This document shows positions 23,960-31,600 of a DNA stretch of 32,847 bases, one piece after another (position 1 is the stretch's first letter; every line of letters starts with the position of its first letter). Made by a program: the position numbers and the translations under genes. The stretch spans positions 1 through 32,847 of the forward strand of contig JAQUAF010000065.1 of NCBI GenBank assembly GCA_028687435.1. The letters run 5' to 3'. The DNA comes from Verrucomicrobiia bacterium. GTDB lineage: Bacteria > Verrucomicrobiota > Verrucomicrobiia > JABWAM01. Under the pieces are notes generated by a model, which had not been told where the DNA came from, did no database searches, and was given only the letters and a program-made list of their open reading frames with translations.

Positions 23960-24249
23960 TCAAAGAGGGCACAGAGTTTCCTTTCCTCCTCGGCGTCCGC
24001 CCCTTGTTTCTTGCAAAGCTCCTTAATGGTGTCGGCGTCCATTGCTTTAATTTGGAGCTTCCCTCGATCATGCAAGCACTGACCGAGAAATGCCCCATAC
24101 TTCTCCACCGGCCCGACTGCCTGAAGAAACTCATCAGAAGTGAATCCCTTGCAAAACAGGCCCGGGTAGGAGTCGCGAAATATCTTCTCGACCTTGCCCC
24201 AGCCATCTATTTGAACCGTAGTTCCACAGCCCTCATAATCGATATGCAC
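23941..24249 (-). CDS. Hypothetical protein, probably C-terminally truncated
   Basis: About 102 residues from a GTG start with GAGGGG a few bases upstream. The sequence is coherent and charged (IDGWGKVEKIFRDSYPGLFC, then KAMDADTIKELCKKQGADAE), but no family was recognised. The last four residues (CWIT) are the antisense of the methyltransferase remnant, so the original C-terminus has been lost at a junction near 23958. It lies opposite in strand to the neighbouring module. Confidence 0.4.
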   Translation of the reverse strand: MHIDYEGCGTTVQIDGWGKVEKIFRDSYPGLFCKGFTSDEFLQAVGPVEKYGAFLGQCLHDRGKLQIKAMDADTIKELCKKQGADAEEERKLCALFEVCWIT

Positions 24250-24315
24250 GTATACCCCTCATCCCCGCGTTGTCAGCCGCCACCGTGAAACGGTATTCCT
24301 GGAGTGGCTTTTCTC

Positions 24316-24343
24316 TTGACGTGCGCGAATAATCGTGTATGAC
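24316..24343 (+). promoter_or_regulatory. Probable promoter of the left NTase module, with shared motif
   Basis: TTGACG (24316-24321), 16 bases, then TATGAC (24338-24343), ending 17 bases before the ATG. The -10 box is covered by TCGTGTATGAC (24333-24343). A near-identical TCGTGTATTAC lies next to the start of the paralogous right module. No Shine-Dalgarno sequence is visible for the downstream ATG. Confidence 0.4.
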
Positions 24344-24360
24344 ATAAATAAGCCTACCAT

Positions 24361-24996
24361 ATGCCTAATTACGTCATAGACGAAAAAAATGCGATCAACC
24401 GGGACAGGATTCTCCAGGCGCTTGAAGCGCTGGGCAAGCTGATGGAACTTGAAGAACATCAGCCGGTGCGGCTGGTTTGCTGTGGTGGGGCCGCCATGAA
24501 CATTCTCGGGACTATTTCCCGCCTGACCGGTGACGTGGATGTGATTTGCATTGCGCAGCTCATCAAGGGGCGCATTCGGTTGCTTCCCGGAATGGCTGTC
24601 TCCAATGAGTTTGATAAACTCGTCGGAGTGGTTGCGCGGAAGCAAGGGATCAAGGAAACCTGGCTCAATTTCGGTCCCGCTTCGCTCTTGGAGTTTGGTT
24701 TGCCGCCTGGGGTTGAAAACCGGTTGAAACGGCGCGCGTTCGGGAAGCGGTTGATTGTCTATTTTGTAAGCAGGATGGATCAGGTGCATCTCAAGATGCT
24801 GGCGGTCATGAACCCCGGCAAGCGTCAGATGGTGCATCTGTCTGATCTCATGGAGCTAAAACCGCGTGCGAACGAAGTTAAGGCAGCCGTTGCGTGGCTG
24901 CTGAAACGAAAAACGAGCCGCCCATACCGCAAGTCCCTTGCGGAGGTGCTCGACCGGATTGGATATGAACAAATCGCCCAAAGCATTAAGGGATGA
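24361..24996 (+). CDS. Nucleotidyltransferase-fold protein of a two-gene module (DUF6036-like)
   Basis: 211 residues. The N-terminal half has the minimal nucleotidyltransferase pattern seen in AbiEii/DUF6036-like proteins: LVCCGGAAMNILG (G42, G43) followed by R54-x-T56-x-D58-x-D60 (RLTGDVDVI), where the two Asp would bind metal. The C-terminal half (about 91-211) is a helical domain with WLNFGP, GLPPGVENR, FVSRMDQVHLKM and RIGYEQIAQ. Its last 32 bases overlap the next gene. A paralogue lacking the first 80 residues lies at 27311-27736. Family assignment is by motif only. A toxin/antitoxin or abortive-infection role is inferred from resemblance to AbiE pairs, not shown. Confidence 0.7.
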   Translation: MPNYVIDEKNAINRDRILQALEALGKLMELEEHQPVRLVCCGGAAMNILGTISRLTGDVDVICIAQLIKGRIRLLPGMAVSNEFDKLVGVVARKQGIKETWLNFGPASLLEFGLPPGVENRLKRRAFGKRLIVYFVSRMDQVHLKMLAVMNPGKRQMVHLSDLMELKPRANEVKAAVAWLLKRKTSRPYRKSLAEVLDRIGYEQIAQSIKG

Positions 24997-26074
24997 ATTT
25001 TCCCAAGCGGTTCTGAATTTCATCTGGTCTCAGTGGGGCCAGGTTGGAGTGCATACCTCCACCAACCTGAAGAGCGGACCGCTTTTTGATCCGGAACCCC
25101 TGGTGTTGCTCAGCCTCGCTTGCGGACGGAATGACCCCCGTTTATTTGACGCGGTGCTGGATTGGTTGCGCGTCAATGGGCGGTGGATGAATGTCACGCG
25201 CCTGCGGACACTGGCCGGGGGGCTCAAGACCAATTTTCAGATGAGTTTGCTGGGTGCTGTCGCGGCGACGATGACAGAACATGACGTGACCGCAAAATGG
25301 ACAGCCATGGCGAAAGATTTAAAACCTGGAAAGGTGGAAAAAACGGAATCTGTATTCCCGAAACTTGGCGACCTTGCGGTCGTCCGTCAAAAAGATCCGG
25401 TGTTTGCCGAATATGGATGGAGCCGGTCACCATGGGTTTTTAGTGAGAAGGCCCAAGCTTTGGATTTTTCCAATCCCGTCGCATTGATGCTAAAATGCCG
25501 TGCCTTTTTTGGAGTTACGATGCGGGCAGATATTTTCGCGCGGCTGCTACTGCGGGAGTCGCTCTCCGTTACGGAGCTGGCCCGGGGGCTTGGGTATTCC
25601 CAACGGCGCGTTTACGAGGCGCTCACCGAAATGGCCACCAGCGAGGTGATCAGGATCATGAAAGATGGCGCCCGTAACGAGTATTCCGTGAACATGATGG
25701 CCGGCTGGAAGTTGATGTATCAGGGGATGCCCGAGGACGAGGGCATGACTAAACCGCAAGTTTTCGATTGGTGCAGATTTGCCCGGGGGATGATTTTCAT
25801 CTGGAACAAGCTGTTTTCGCTCAATCTCGAGGCAACGCCCATGGAGGATTTCAACCTTGGAATGTTTGCCGTTTGCGAGGAGAGCAAGAAGGAGTTTGGT
25901 TCGACTGCGCCGGAGGGAACCGACAGGCGTATCGAACCGAGTGTTTTTCTCCGTGAAATGATGAATTGTTTGACCCTTGGCACCCCCCCCCGCAAAAAGC
26001 CAAAATCGTTTTCCTATGCACTGGACCGCCCCGACCGAGAAGGACCTCGCCACGCCTCCCGAATTGGCGCATGA
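24965..26074 (+). CDS. Winged-helix partner protein of the left NTase module
   Basis: 369 residues; the ATG at 24965 lies inside the end of the NTase gene (GGATATGAAC). The N-terminal helical domain (about 1-80) includes FIWSQWGQVGV, DPEPLVLLSLACGRNDPRLF, DAVLDWLRVNGRWMN. Around residues 190-240 is a winged helix (RADIFARLLLRESLSVTELA, RGLGYSQRRVYEALTEM). The C-terminal region is helical (FARGMIFIWNKLFSLNLEA). It aligns along its length with the protein at 26320-27336. After the conserved end (...FLREMMNCL) it runs through a C9 tract into about 37 residues absent from the paralogue, so the native stop may have been lost. Tight overlap with the NTase gene implies a joint function. Confidence 0.75.
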   Translation: MNKSPKALRDEFSQAVLNFIWSQWGQVGVHTSTNLKSGPLFDPEPLVLLSLACGRNDPRLFDAVLDWLRVNGRWMNVTRLRTLAGGLKTNFQMSLLGAVAATMTEHDVTAKWTAMAKDLKPGKVEKTESVFPKLGDLAVVRQKDPVFAEYGWSRSPWVFSEKAQALDFSNPVALMLKCRAFFGVTMRADIFARLLLRESLSVTELARGLGYSQRRVYEALTEMATSEVIRIMKDGARNEYSVNMMAGWKLMYQGMPEDEGMTKPQVFDWCRFARGMIFIWNKLFSLNLEATPMEDFNLGMFAVCEESKKEFGSTAPEGTDRRIEPSVFLREMMNCLTLGTPPRKKPKSFSYALDRPDREGPRHASRIGA

Positions 26075-26174
26075 TGTCTATGCGGAGAATGGAACTCTTC
26101 GCGAAAAAGACCTCGTGGACGGGACGCGGGTGATTTACAGCCACGACGCGCAGGGGGTATAGGTACTCATGAAG

Positions 26175-26250
26175 GGGATGCTCGTCGCTCGACTCCCGCT
26201 CGGGATGAGTCCTGAGCTTGCCGAAGGGCTCGTCGCTCGCGCCTTGCCAA
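26175..26250. repeat. REP-like sequence
   Basis: Contains GACTCCCGCTCGGGATGAGT and CCTGAGCTTGCCGAAGGGCT (26211-26230). The latter matches in reverse complement the segment at 4849-4866 in the composite element. CTCGTCGCTCG occurs on both sides of it. It lies between the two convergent modules. Confidence 0.5.
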
Positions 26251-26268
26251 TCGGGCAAATCCCCTCCA

Positions 26269-26299
26269 GCAGAATGTGAATTTATTTTTGTGCGGCTCC
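26269..26299 (-). repeat. 31-bp interspersed repeat, copy 3
   Basis: On the minus strand it reads GGAGCCGCACAAAAATAAA then TTCACATTCTGC. It lies 20 bases beyond the stop of the right winged-helix gene, in the same direction, just as copy 1 follows the phosphoesterase gene. Confidence 0.6.
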
Positions 26300-26319
26300 T
26301 TGCTGGCGTCCTTGGCAAT

Positions 26320-27336
26320 CTATTTCAAAAGGTTCATCACATCGGACATGAACACCGGCAGATATGTTTTGCCGAGATACTGGCGATCATCGGAAAGTTT
26401 CTTGTCGAATCGTGCCCGTTCCAAGGCGGGGCGCACCTGGATCATGAGCTGACGCAGCTCAGAGGATTGCAGAATCGGGTCAAGCGTCGCCAGTTTCGGA
26501 TCGTTGAGTTTCAGCCAGATCCGTTCCAACGCGCTGAACAGGGGCGGCCAGGTGATCCATTGAGGGAATGTTTCAGGACGATTCAGGAGCGCCGCCCAAC
26601 GCTTCTGAAGCAACCAGTAATATTTCTCCCGCCTGGCGGAACGCAATTGCACAACACCCGACTGGCTCATGTCCACCAGTGCAGCCTGGATCGCCCGTTC
26701 GAAATAATACGCCTCATGCGCAATCTGTGATGGATGCGCCGCCTCATGGGTTAACAGGTAGAGCACAATCTCGCACCGGGTATTGACACCGACGAGGGCG
26801 CGGAGTTGAAGGGCCAGATTGGCGGTTTCTGTGGGGCGGAATCTCTGCGAGTAGCCGCGGAGCCGCGGCGGTCCGCGTCTGAATCCGTAACGGCCAAAAT
26901 GGGGCTCCGTCCCACCCAGCGACGGCAGCGGTTTGCCGTCCGTGGAAATGAAGAATTCCTCCACCGGCGGCGACGACGACTGGACCGATTCCGTCAGCAG
27001 CTTCCATTTCAACGCCTCGGCGCCCTTGCTCAGGTACGCCGCAATTGCCGCCAGCGCCCGCTCGCCCGCGAACTTCTCGGTGCGGAGGATGCGCTTAAGA
27101 CGCATGATGTTGATGAACCGGCCATTTTCCTGAAGCCAGTCGAGCACTTCATCGAAGAGGCGCGGATCGTAACGGCCCAATGTGCAGGTGAGCAGGAGCA
27201 AGGCCTCGGGGTCAACGATCCAAACATCCTCCCCGCTGGCCTGTCCGGCCACTCCCAGGGCGGACCATTGCCGCCAGAGGAAGTTCAGCAGGAGGTTCTG
27301 AAACCCTTCCCTAAATGTTTTGAGCGACTGATTCAT
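26320..27336 (-). CDS. Winged-helix partner protein of the right (paralogous) module
   Basis: 338 residues. It is clearly paralogous to the protein at 24965-26074: MNQSLKTFREGF matches MNKSPKALRDEF, FLWRQWSALGV matches FIWSQWGQVGV, and GRYDPRLFDEVLDWLQENGR matches GRNDPRLFDAVLDWLRVNGR. The central winged helix is around residues 190-240 (CEIVLYLLTHEAAHPSQIAH, FERAIQAALVDMSQSGVVQL). It ends neatly at VMNLLK. Its ATG lies inside the end of the upstream NTase-like gene (26-base overlap), the same arrangement as on the left. It faces the left module, with 245 bases of repeats between their stops. Confidence 0.75.
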   Translation of the reverse strand: MNQSLKTFREGFQNLLLNFLWRQWSALGVAGQASGEDVWIVDPEALLLLTCTLGRYDPRLFDEVLDWLQENGRFINIMRLKRILRTEKFAGERALAAIAAYLSKGAEALKWKLLTESVQSSSPPVEEFFISTDGKPLPSLGGTEPHFGRYGFRRGPPRLRGYSQRFRPTETANLALQLRALVGVNTRCEIVLYLLTHEAAHPSQIAHEAYYFERAIQAALVDMSQSGVVQLRSARREKYYWLLQKRWAALLNRPETFPQWITWPPLFSALERIWLKLNDPKLATLDPILQSSELRQLMIQVRPALERARFDKKLSDDRQYLGKTYLPVFMSDVMNLLK

Positions 27337-27736
27337 AGCCCATTTGTTCCAGCAGGTTCTTCAATTCCATTCTGAAGGGTTCCGAGACGTCGTGAGTCAT
27401 GGTCCAACGCGCCGCCTTCTCCAATTCGTCAGCGGTCGGTTTAAGCGCGCGAAGGTCGGCCATGTGGGCTTCGTCCCTTTGATCGACGGCGGCATAAATT
27501 TTGAAATGGATCTGATCCAGGCGGCTGATGAAGCAAACCGTCAACCGGGGGCCAAAAACTCGCTCGGTCAAACGGTCAGCAAATCCATCCGGCAATCCCA
27601 TCTGAAACAGTCCCCCCACTCCCCGGCTGGGTCCGTTGTTCAGCCAATTGTCGAATAGACCCAGAGCCCGCGCCAGATCCAGCCGTCCAGCCTTGAAAGC
27701 GCGATCCAACGTTTCACTGGTGATCTTATTTTGCAT
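27311..27736 (-). CDS. NTase-like protein lacking its catalytic half, right module
   Basis: 141 residues. Residues 21-141 align with residues 91-211 of the left NTase (WLNNGP/WLNFGP, GLPDGFADR/GLPPGVENR, FISRLDQIHFKI/FVSRMDQVHLKM, QMGYESVAQ/RIGYEQIAQ). The GG and R-x-T-x-D-x-D motifs are absent, and the sequence upstream of the start is an AT-rich promoter region, so the missing part is not merely frameshifted. Either a 5' deletion placed the remainder behind a new start (MQNKITSETLDRAF), or this is a distinct non-catalytic form. Its intact frame and conserved overlap with the winged-helix gene argue that it is still used. Confidence 0.65.
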   Translation of the reverse strand: MQNKITSETLDRAFKAGRLDLARALGLFDNWLNNGPSRGVGGLFQMGLPDGFADRLTERVFGPRLTVCFISRLDQIHFKIYAAVDQRDEAHMADLRALKPTADELEKAARWTMTHDVSEPFRMELKNLLEQMGYESVAQNI

Positions 27737-27751
27737 AAAGATATTTATTGT

Positions 27752-27797
27752 TCGTGTATTACGCTAAATAAATAGCATTACATCAACTTTTTGTCAA
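27752..27797 (-). promoter_or_regulatory. Promoter region of the right module, with shared motif
   Basis: On the minus strand, TTGACA (27797-27792), 17 bases, then TATTTA (27774-27769), a weak -10 helped by TGC just upstream. Between the expected start point and the ATG lies the plus-strand motif TCGTGTATTAC (27752-27762), nearly the same as at the left module but inverted relative to the gene. Confidence 0.45.
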
Positions 27798-27838
27798 TTG
27801 AAAGTTTACAGCAGTGAAGAGCGGGGTTGCATAGGCGC

Positions 27839-28501
27839 CTATTTCGCCCAGTACTGCCCTGATCCGCCGGGCAGCCAGCCGTTGTTTTCGATCCGTTCGG
27901 CGTGCCCATCCCCCATCAGAAAGTTGCTTGCGCCTTGATGATCCTTGTCGGGGGGGGTGGTGCTGCCGTTGATATGGCCGGCGTAATATTTTCCGGGCGC
28001 GTAGAAATGCCCGTCCCCGAGGATGATGGTCTGTGATGGGTTGCGCAAGGCGGAGCGGGCCGTCGTGAGTGGCTTTCCAACCGTCCCGCCAATGACCTCG
28101 CTCTGGCCATAGGTTTTGACGTCTGGCCCAACCCCGCTCACCAGTCTTTGCGCTGGGCAGCCCAAAGTGGGCGAACGGCCCGCAGCAGATTCCGAAGGAT
28201 TTCCTTCCAGGAAATGGTCCACAATTAAACGACCGCTCCAATTTCTCGTTCCATCCCAGTTTGACGGAAACCGATCGTTGTTCTCGCCGCAATAAGCCGT
28301 CAGGGCGAGACCAAGCTGGTTGAGGTTGCGGAGGCACACGGCCCCGTGGGCCGCGCCCCGAGCAGCCTTGAGCGCGCTCGAAAGTAAAACCAGCAGAATT
28401 GCCAAAATGGCGATAGCGACCAATAACTCAACAAGCGTGAATGCTATGACCGCGATCCGCTTTCGAGCGGAATGTTTCCTAAAGTTGGCAGCCGGTTTCA
28501 T
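27839..28501 (-). CDS. Prepilin-type secreted protein with H-X9-DG C-terminal motif
   Basis: 220 residues. The N-terminus carries a type IV prepilin cleavage/methylation site (AFTLVELLVAIAILAILLV) after a 20-residue basic leader. The protein would be processed by prepilin peptidase and assembled or held at the membrane by a type II secretion-like system. The C-terminus has the H-X9-DG signature (HQGASNFLMGDGHAE) of the large pseudopilin-like families in Planctomycetes, Lentisphaerae and Verrucomicrobia. The middle (CLRNLNQLGLALTAYCGENN) is also typical. These genes often accompany carbohydrate-degradation genes, as here. It lies 172 bases downstream of the large secreted protein gene on the same strand. 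Confidence 0.88.
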   Translation of the reverse strand: MKPAANFRKHSARKRIAVIAFTLVELLVAIAILAILLVLLSSALKAARGAAHGAVCLRNLNQLGLALTAYCGENNDRFPSNWDGTRNWSGRLIVDHFLEGNPSESAAGRSPTLGCPAQRLVSGVGPDVKTYGQSEVIGGTVGKPLTTARSALRNPSQTIILGDGHFYAPGKYYAGHINGSTTPPDKDHQGASNFLMGDGHAERIENNGWLPGGSGQYWAK

Positions 28502-28673
28502 GCGACGAAAATTTAGGAAGTTCTTGAGGGAATGGAAAGCTTATATTGGCCATCGAACCGGTCTCAAACCGATGAACATTGCAGAATCTGTGGAGGGCGG
28601 CCAGAATGGCGACAATCCCTTGGGGCATTCGCAAAATTTGACATGTTCGGCACGGTTTGATCTTATAACTGCT

Positions 28674-31600
28674 CTAGAGTCGCGCGCCCTTCTTTTCAAG
28701 GTTGGCTCTTGGAGCCACAAGCAGAACCATCGCCTCAGTCCCAGGAATCGTTAGCTTTAGGGGCATGCGCGGTTCCACGTATTCTCCAGTTAAACAATCC
28801 AGAACGGCATCCTTCTCCTTCAATCGCCACCGTCCCTCAATGCTGACCGCGCCGGGGGAATTGTTGAAGAGAACGATGAGGCGTTCGTTCTGCTTGGCGA
28901 GAATGGTAACTTCCCCGCCGTTGAACTCGGCGAAAGCGGGATCGTATTCGGGTTTTTGAAAGAACTCCTCATAATCAGACATGAAACGCGAGGCTTTGGC
29001 CGCGACTTGGTAATCTTGCGCATCCATCCCTGTATGGCAGAATACAAAGACGCCCACGCCATTGCTGCCAAAGAGTTGGCGCAAGATTTGGGGAAAGTGG
29101 AGCTGATGGTGCTTCTTGCCAAAGTCATAAAGCAGAATACCTGGCAGCATCGGCTTTTGCGCGCTCTCGCGAGTGCGTTGCAGGAGTTTGCCGGTTGCGC
29201 CATAGCCGCAAGAGACGAGATCGCAAGCTTTCCCCATCGTTGTCCAGTCGACGCTATAGTGGCGTCGGGTCGACTCGCCCTGATAGCCGCTATACACCAT
29301 GAAACGGGCCGAGCTGTCGGCGCGATGGACCAGCTCCTGAAAATGCTTGGCAAGTCTTGCGCTAAGGTCACACTGAAATTGAATCCATTCCTCTCCGTAT
29401 TTCTCCTTAATGAGCTGAGGGGAGAGCGCTAAATCCAGTGGTAGCTTATGGGCGGCGCGAAAGTTCTTCAGACAGCGGGGGCAATAACAGGCTCGCAAAA
29501 ATGGGTTGAACTCGTGGTCCCAGCAATAATAACGCAATTTTAACCTGCGGACCCGTTCCATTAGAAACTGGTCGCAACGCTCGCAGCCGTCCTCAAGCGC
29601 AACTGTTTTGCAGATACAGGGCTTCCCCCTGGCACCCATGCCGCGCTCCTCAGGATGCAGGTCCGTCCTAACGCGCGCGGGCATGCAGTCGTAATCGTAA
29701 AAGAGACCGCAGAGATCGAACCCCTCTTGCGTGTAGAGGTCGCGGACCAGATCGCCCTCCGCCAGTTCTTGTAGGTCGTATTCCTTACATTTTGGAATGC
29801 TTTCGATCATGGCCAGATTGAATCCCGCTTGCTTGGCGGTTTGAATGATTCGGCGCGTATTCTCGATGCTATAGCTAGGAGCCCAAGGCAGGTCCGACTT
29901 GAACGCGAAATAGAGCCCAAAAATGGTTTTGGATGGACGACGCCCAGCGAGTGGCGGCAAAGTCACGACTTGCAGCTCTTTCTCGTGTTCCGTAGTGCTC
30001 CCGTCGGGCGACTGGACATAGTAATAGAACGAACCTGGCTTTGAAGGTGAATGGCGGACGACCGCTGGGCAGGCGCGCCCTCCTGCCGCGCCCAAATTGT
30101 GAAAGCGATACTGCCGGTATGGCTTGCCGTTTTTGCGAATCTCTTTCGAAGATATTGTGAGGCCCGCGTTGGGCAGAAGCTCGTCCTCGCTTGGTAACTC
30201 CCAGAACAAGTCGAAATCTTTCAAAAAAGCGCGATCGTAGGCGAACTGAAAAGGTTGCGCATCGCCTTGGTTAACATAAACCGTGTCGCCGTTCCGGTAA
30301 TTGGCCGGGTGGGCGCTTTCGTGGACCAGGATGGCGCGCCGAAAACAGACGTCGCGCCGTCCCGATTCCTTCTCTGGGGCGAGCCAGATGGGGTGGGCGT
30401 CAGCCAAATCTGCGAACCCTTTGGCCCATTCCTCGACTTCGGGCGCGTTGAGGACGGCGGCCGAACGCCAACCGACCACTTTGGAGTCGGGTGCCGTCCA
30501 GTTTTCGCCTGGTTCGGTCGTGGCGAGCCATCCGTAATCCGTGACAATAGTCTGGCCGGTTTCCGTGATTCTCATTTTCGAAAGCAGCGCACCAGGCTGG
30601 CCCTTGCACTGAACGGCAATCACGTTCAAGCCTGGGCGGAGCACCCAACTAGTTTCTTGCAGCTCAGCGCCCGAGAAGTTGCCTTGTTTTTGGCCGTTGA
30701 GATAGAGCGTGTGGCCCGCGCGAGTGGCGGTCTTGAGCTGAACATTGTAGATTTCCGAATAACAAACGCGTTCGATCGCGTAATAGCTCCGCCGACTGGC
30801 CACATCATACCAGTTGAACTTGGTCTGCGCTTTGCCTTTTGCTACCGCCGGGTAGTGGAGAGCGAAGGTAGTCTCGGTATTGGCCGGAATCTGCAACGGT
30901 TCGAATGAGACCTTCGGTTTCTGGTCCGTTGGGATCGACTCCAATGCCAGGCCGATACGCTGGGGCTGGGGAGTCAGGTTCTTTAGCGTCACGCGAAAAT
31001 CATCTTCCCTCAGATCGAGCTTGCGAATCGCCACGGGATTGTGCCCGCCGAAAACAAGCTGACCGAAGTTGTGTGGCTGATGAAAGCCGCCCTCGACTTT
31101 TGCCCAACTGCTATTCTCTTTCAGTGGCTTTTCTTCGCGACAAAGGTTGAAGCCCCACGCCTCGCCTTCCTTCGGGGCCGCAAGGCCGAAACTCTTGAAG
31201 GGGATGGCGAACTCGATCATCCAGGACCTTTCATTCACTGAGGCCTTGGCGCTGATCGTGGCATTCCATGCGCGATTGCAGCCCTCCGCGTCGCAGATCG
31301 TGGCGAGCGAATTAGCCGCAATGTGGAAATAACCCTTCGCGGCGGCGTTGGCCCGGCGCGGGTCGATGAAGATCTCAACGCAATCGTCCGCGAAAACCTT
31401 GCCGTCCCTTTCTTTGGCAAGCGCCTTGAACTCATGGAGGGAGTTGGAGATCGGGTTGAGCTTTGATTCGTAGCACTCCAACGCCACATAGAGATTCTCC
31501 TGATCATAGGCCACGTAACCTTCCGTTGGCTCTTTGGCCAGTTCGGCGGAACCTGCTACAGTGAAAGGCATCAGCCGCGTGCTTTCATTCCAGCACGCAT

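Noticed and set aside
28956..29432. 158-codon plus-strand frame inside the large secreted protein gene
   Set aside because: Antisense shadow of the hydrolase-like region; no motif or ribosome site.
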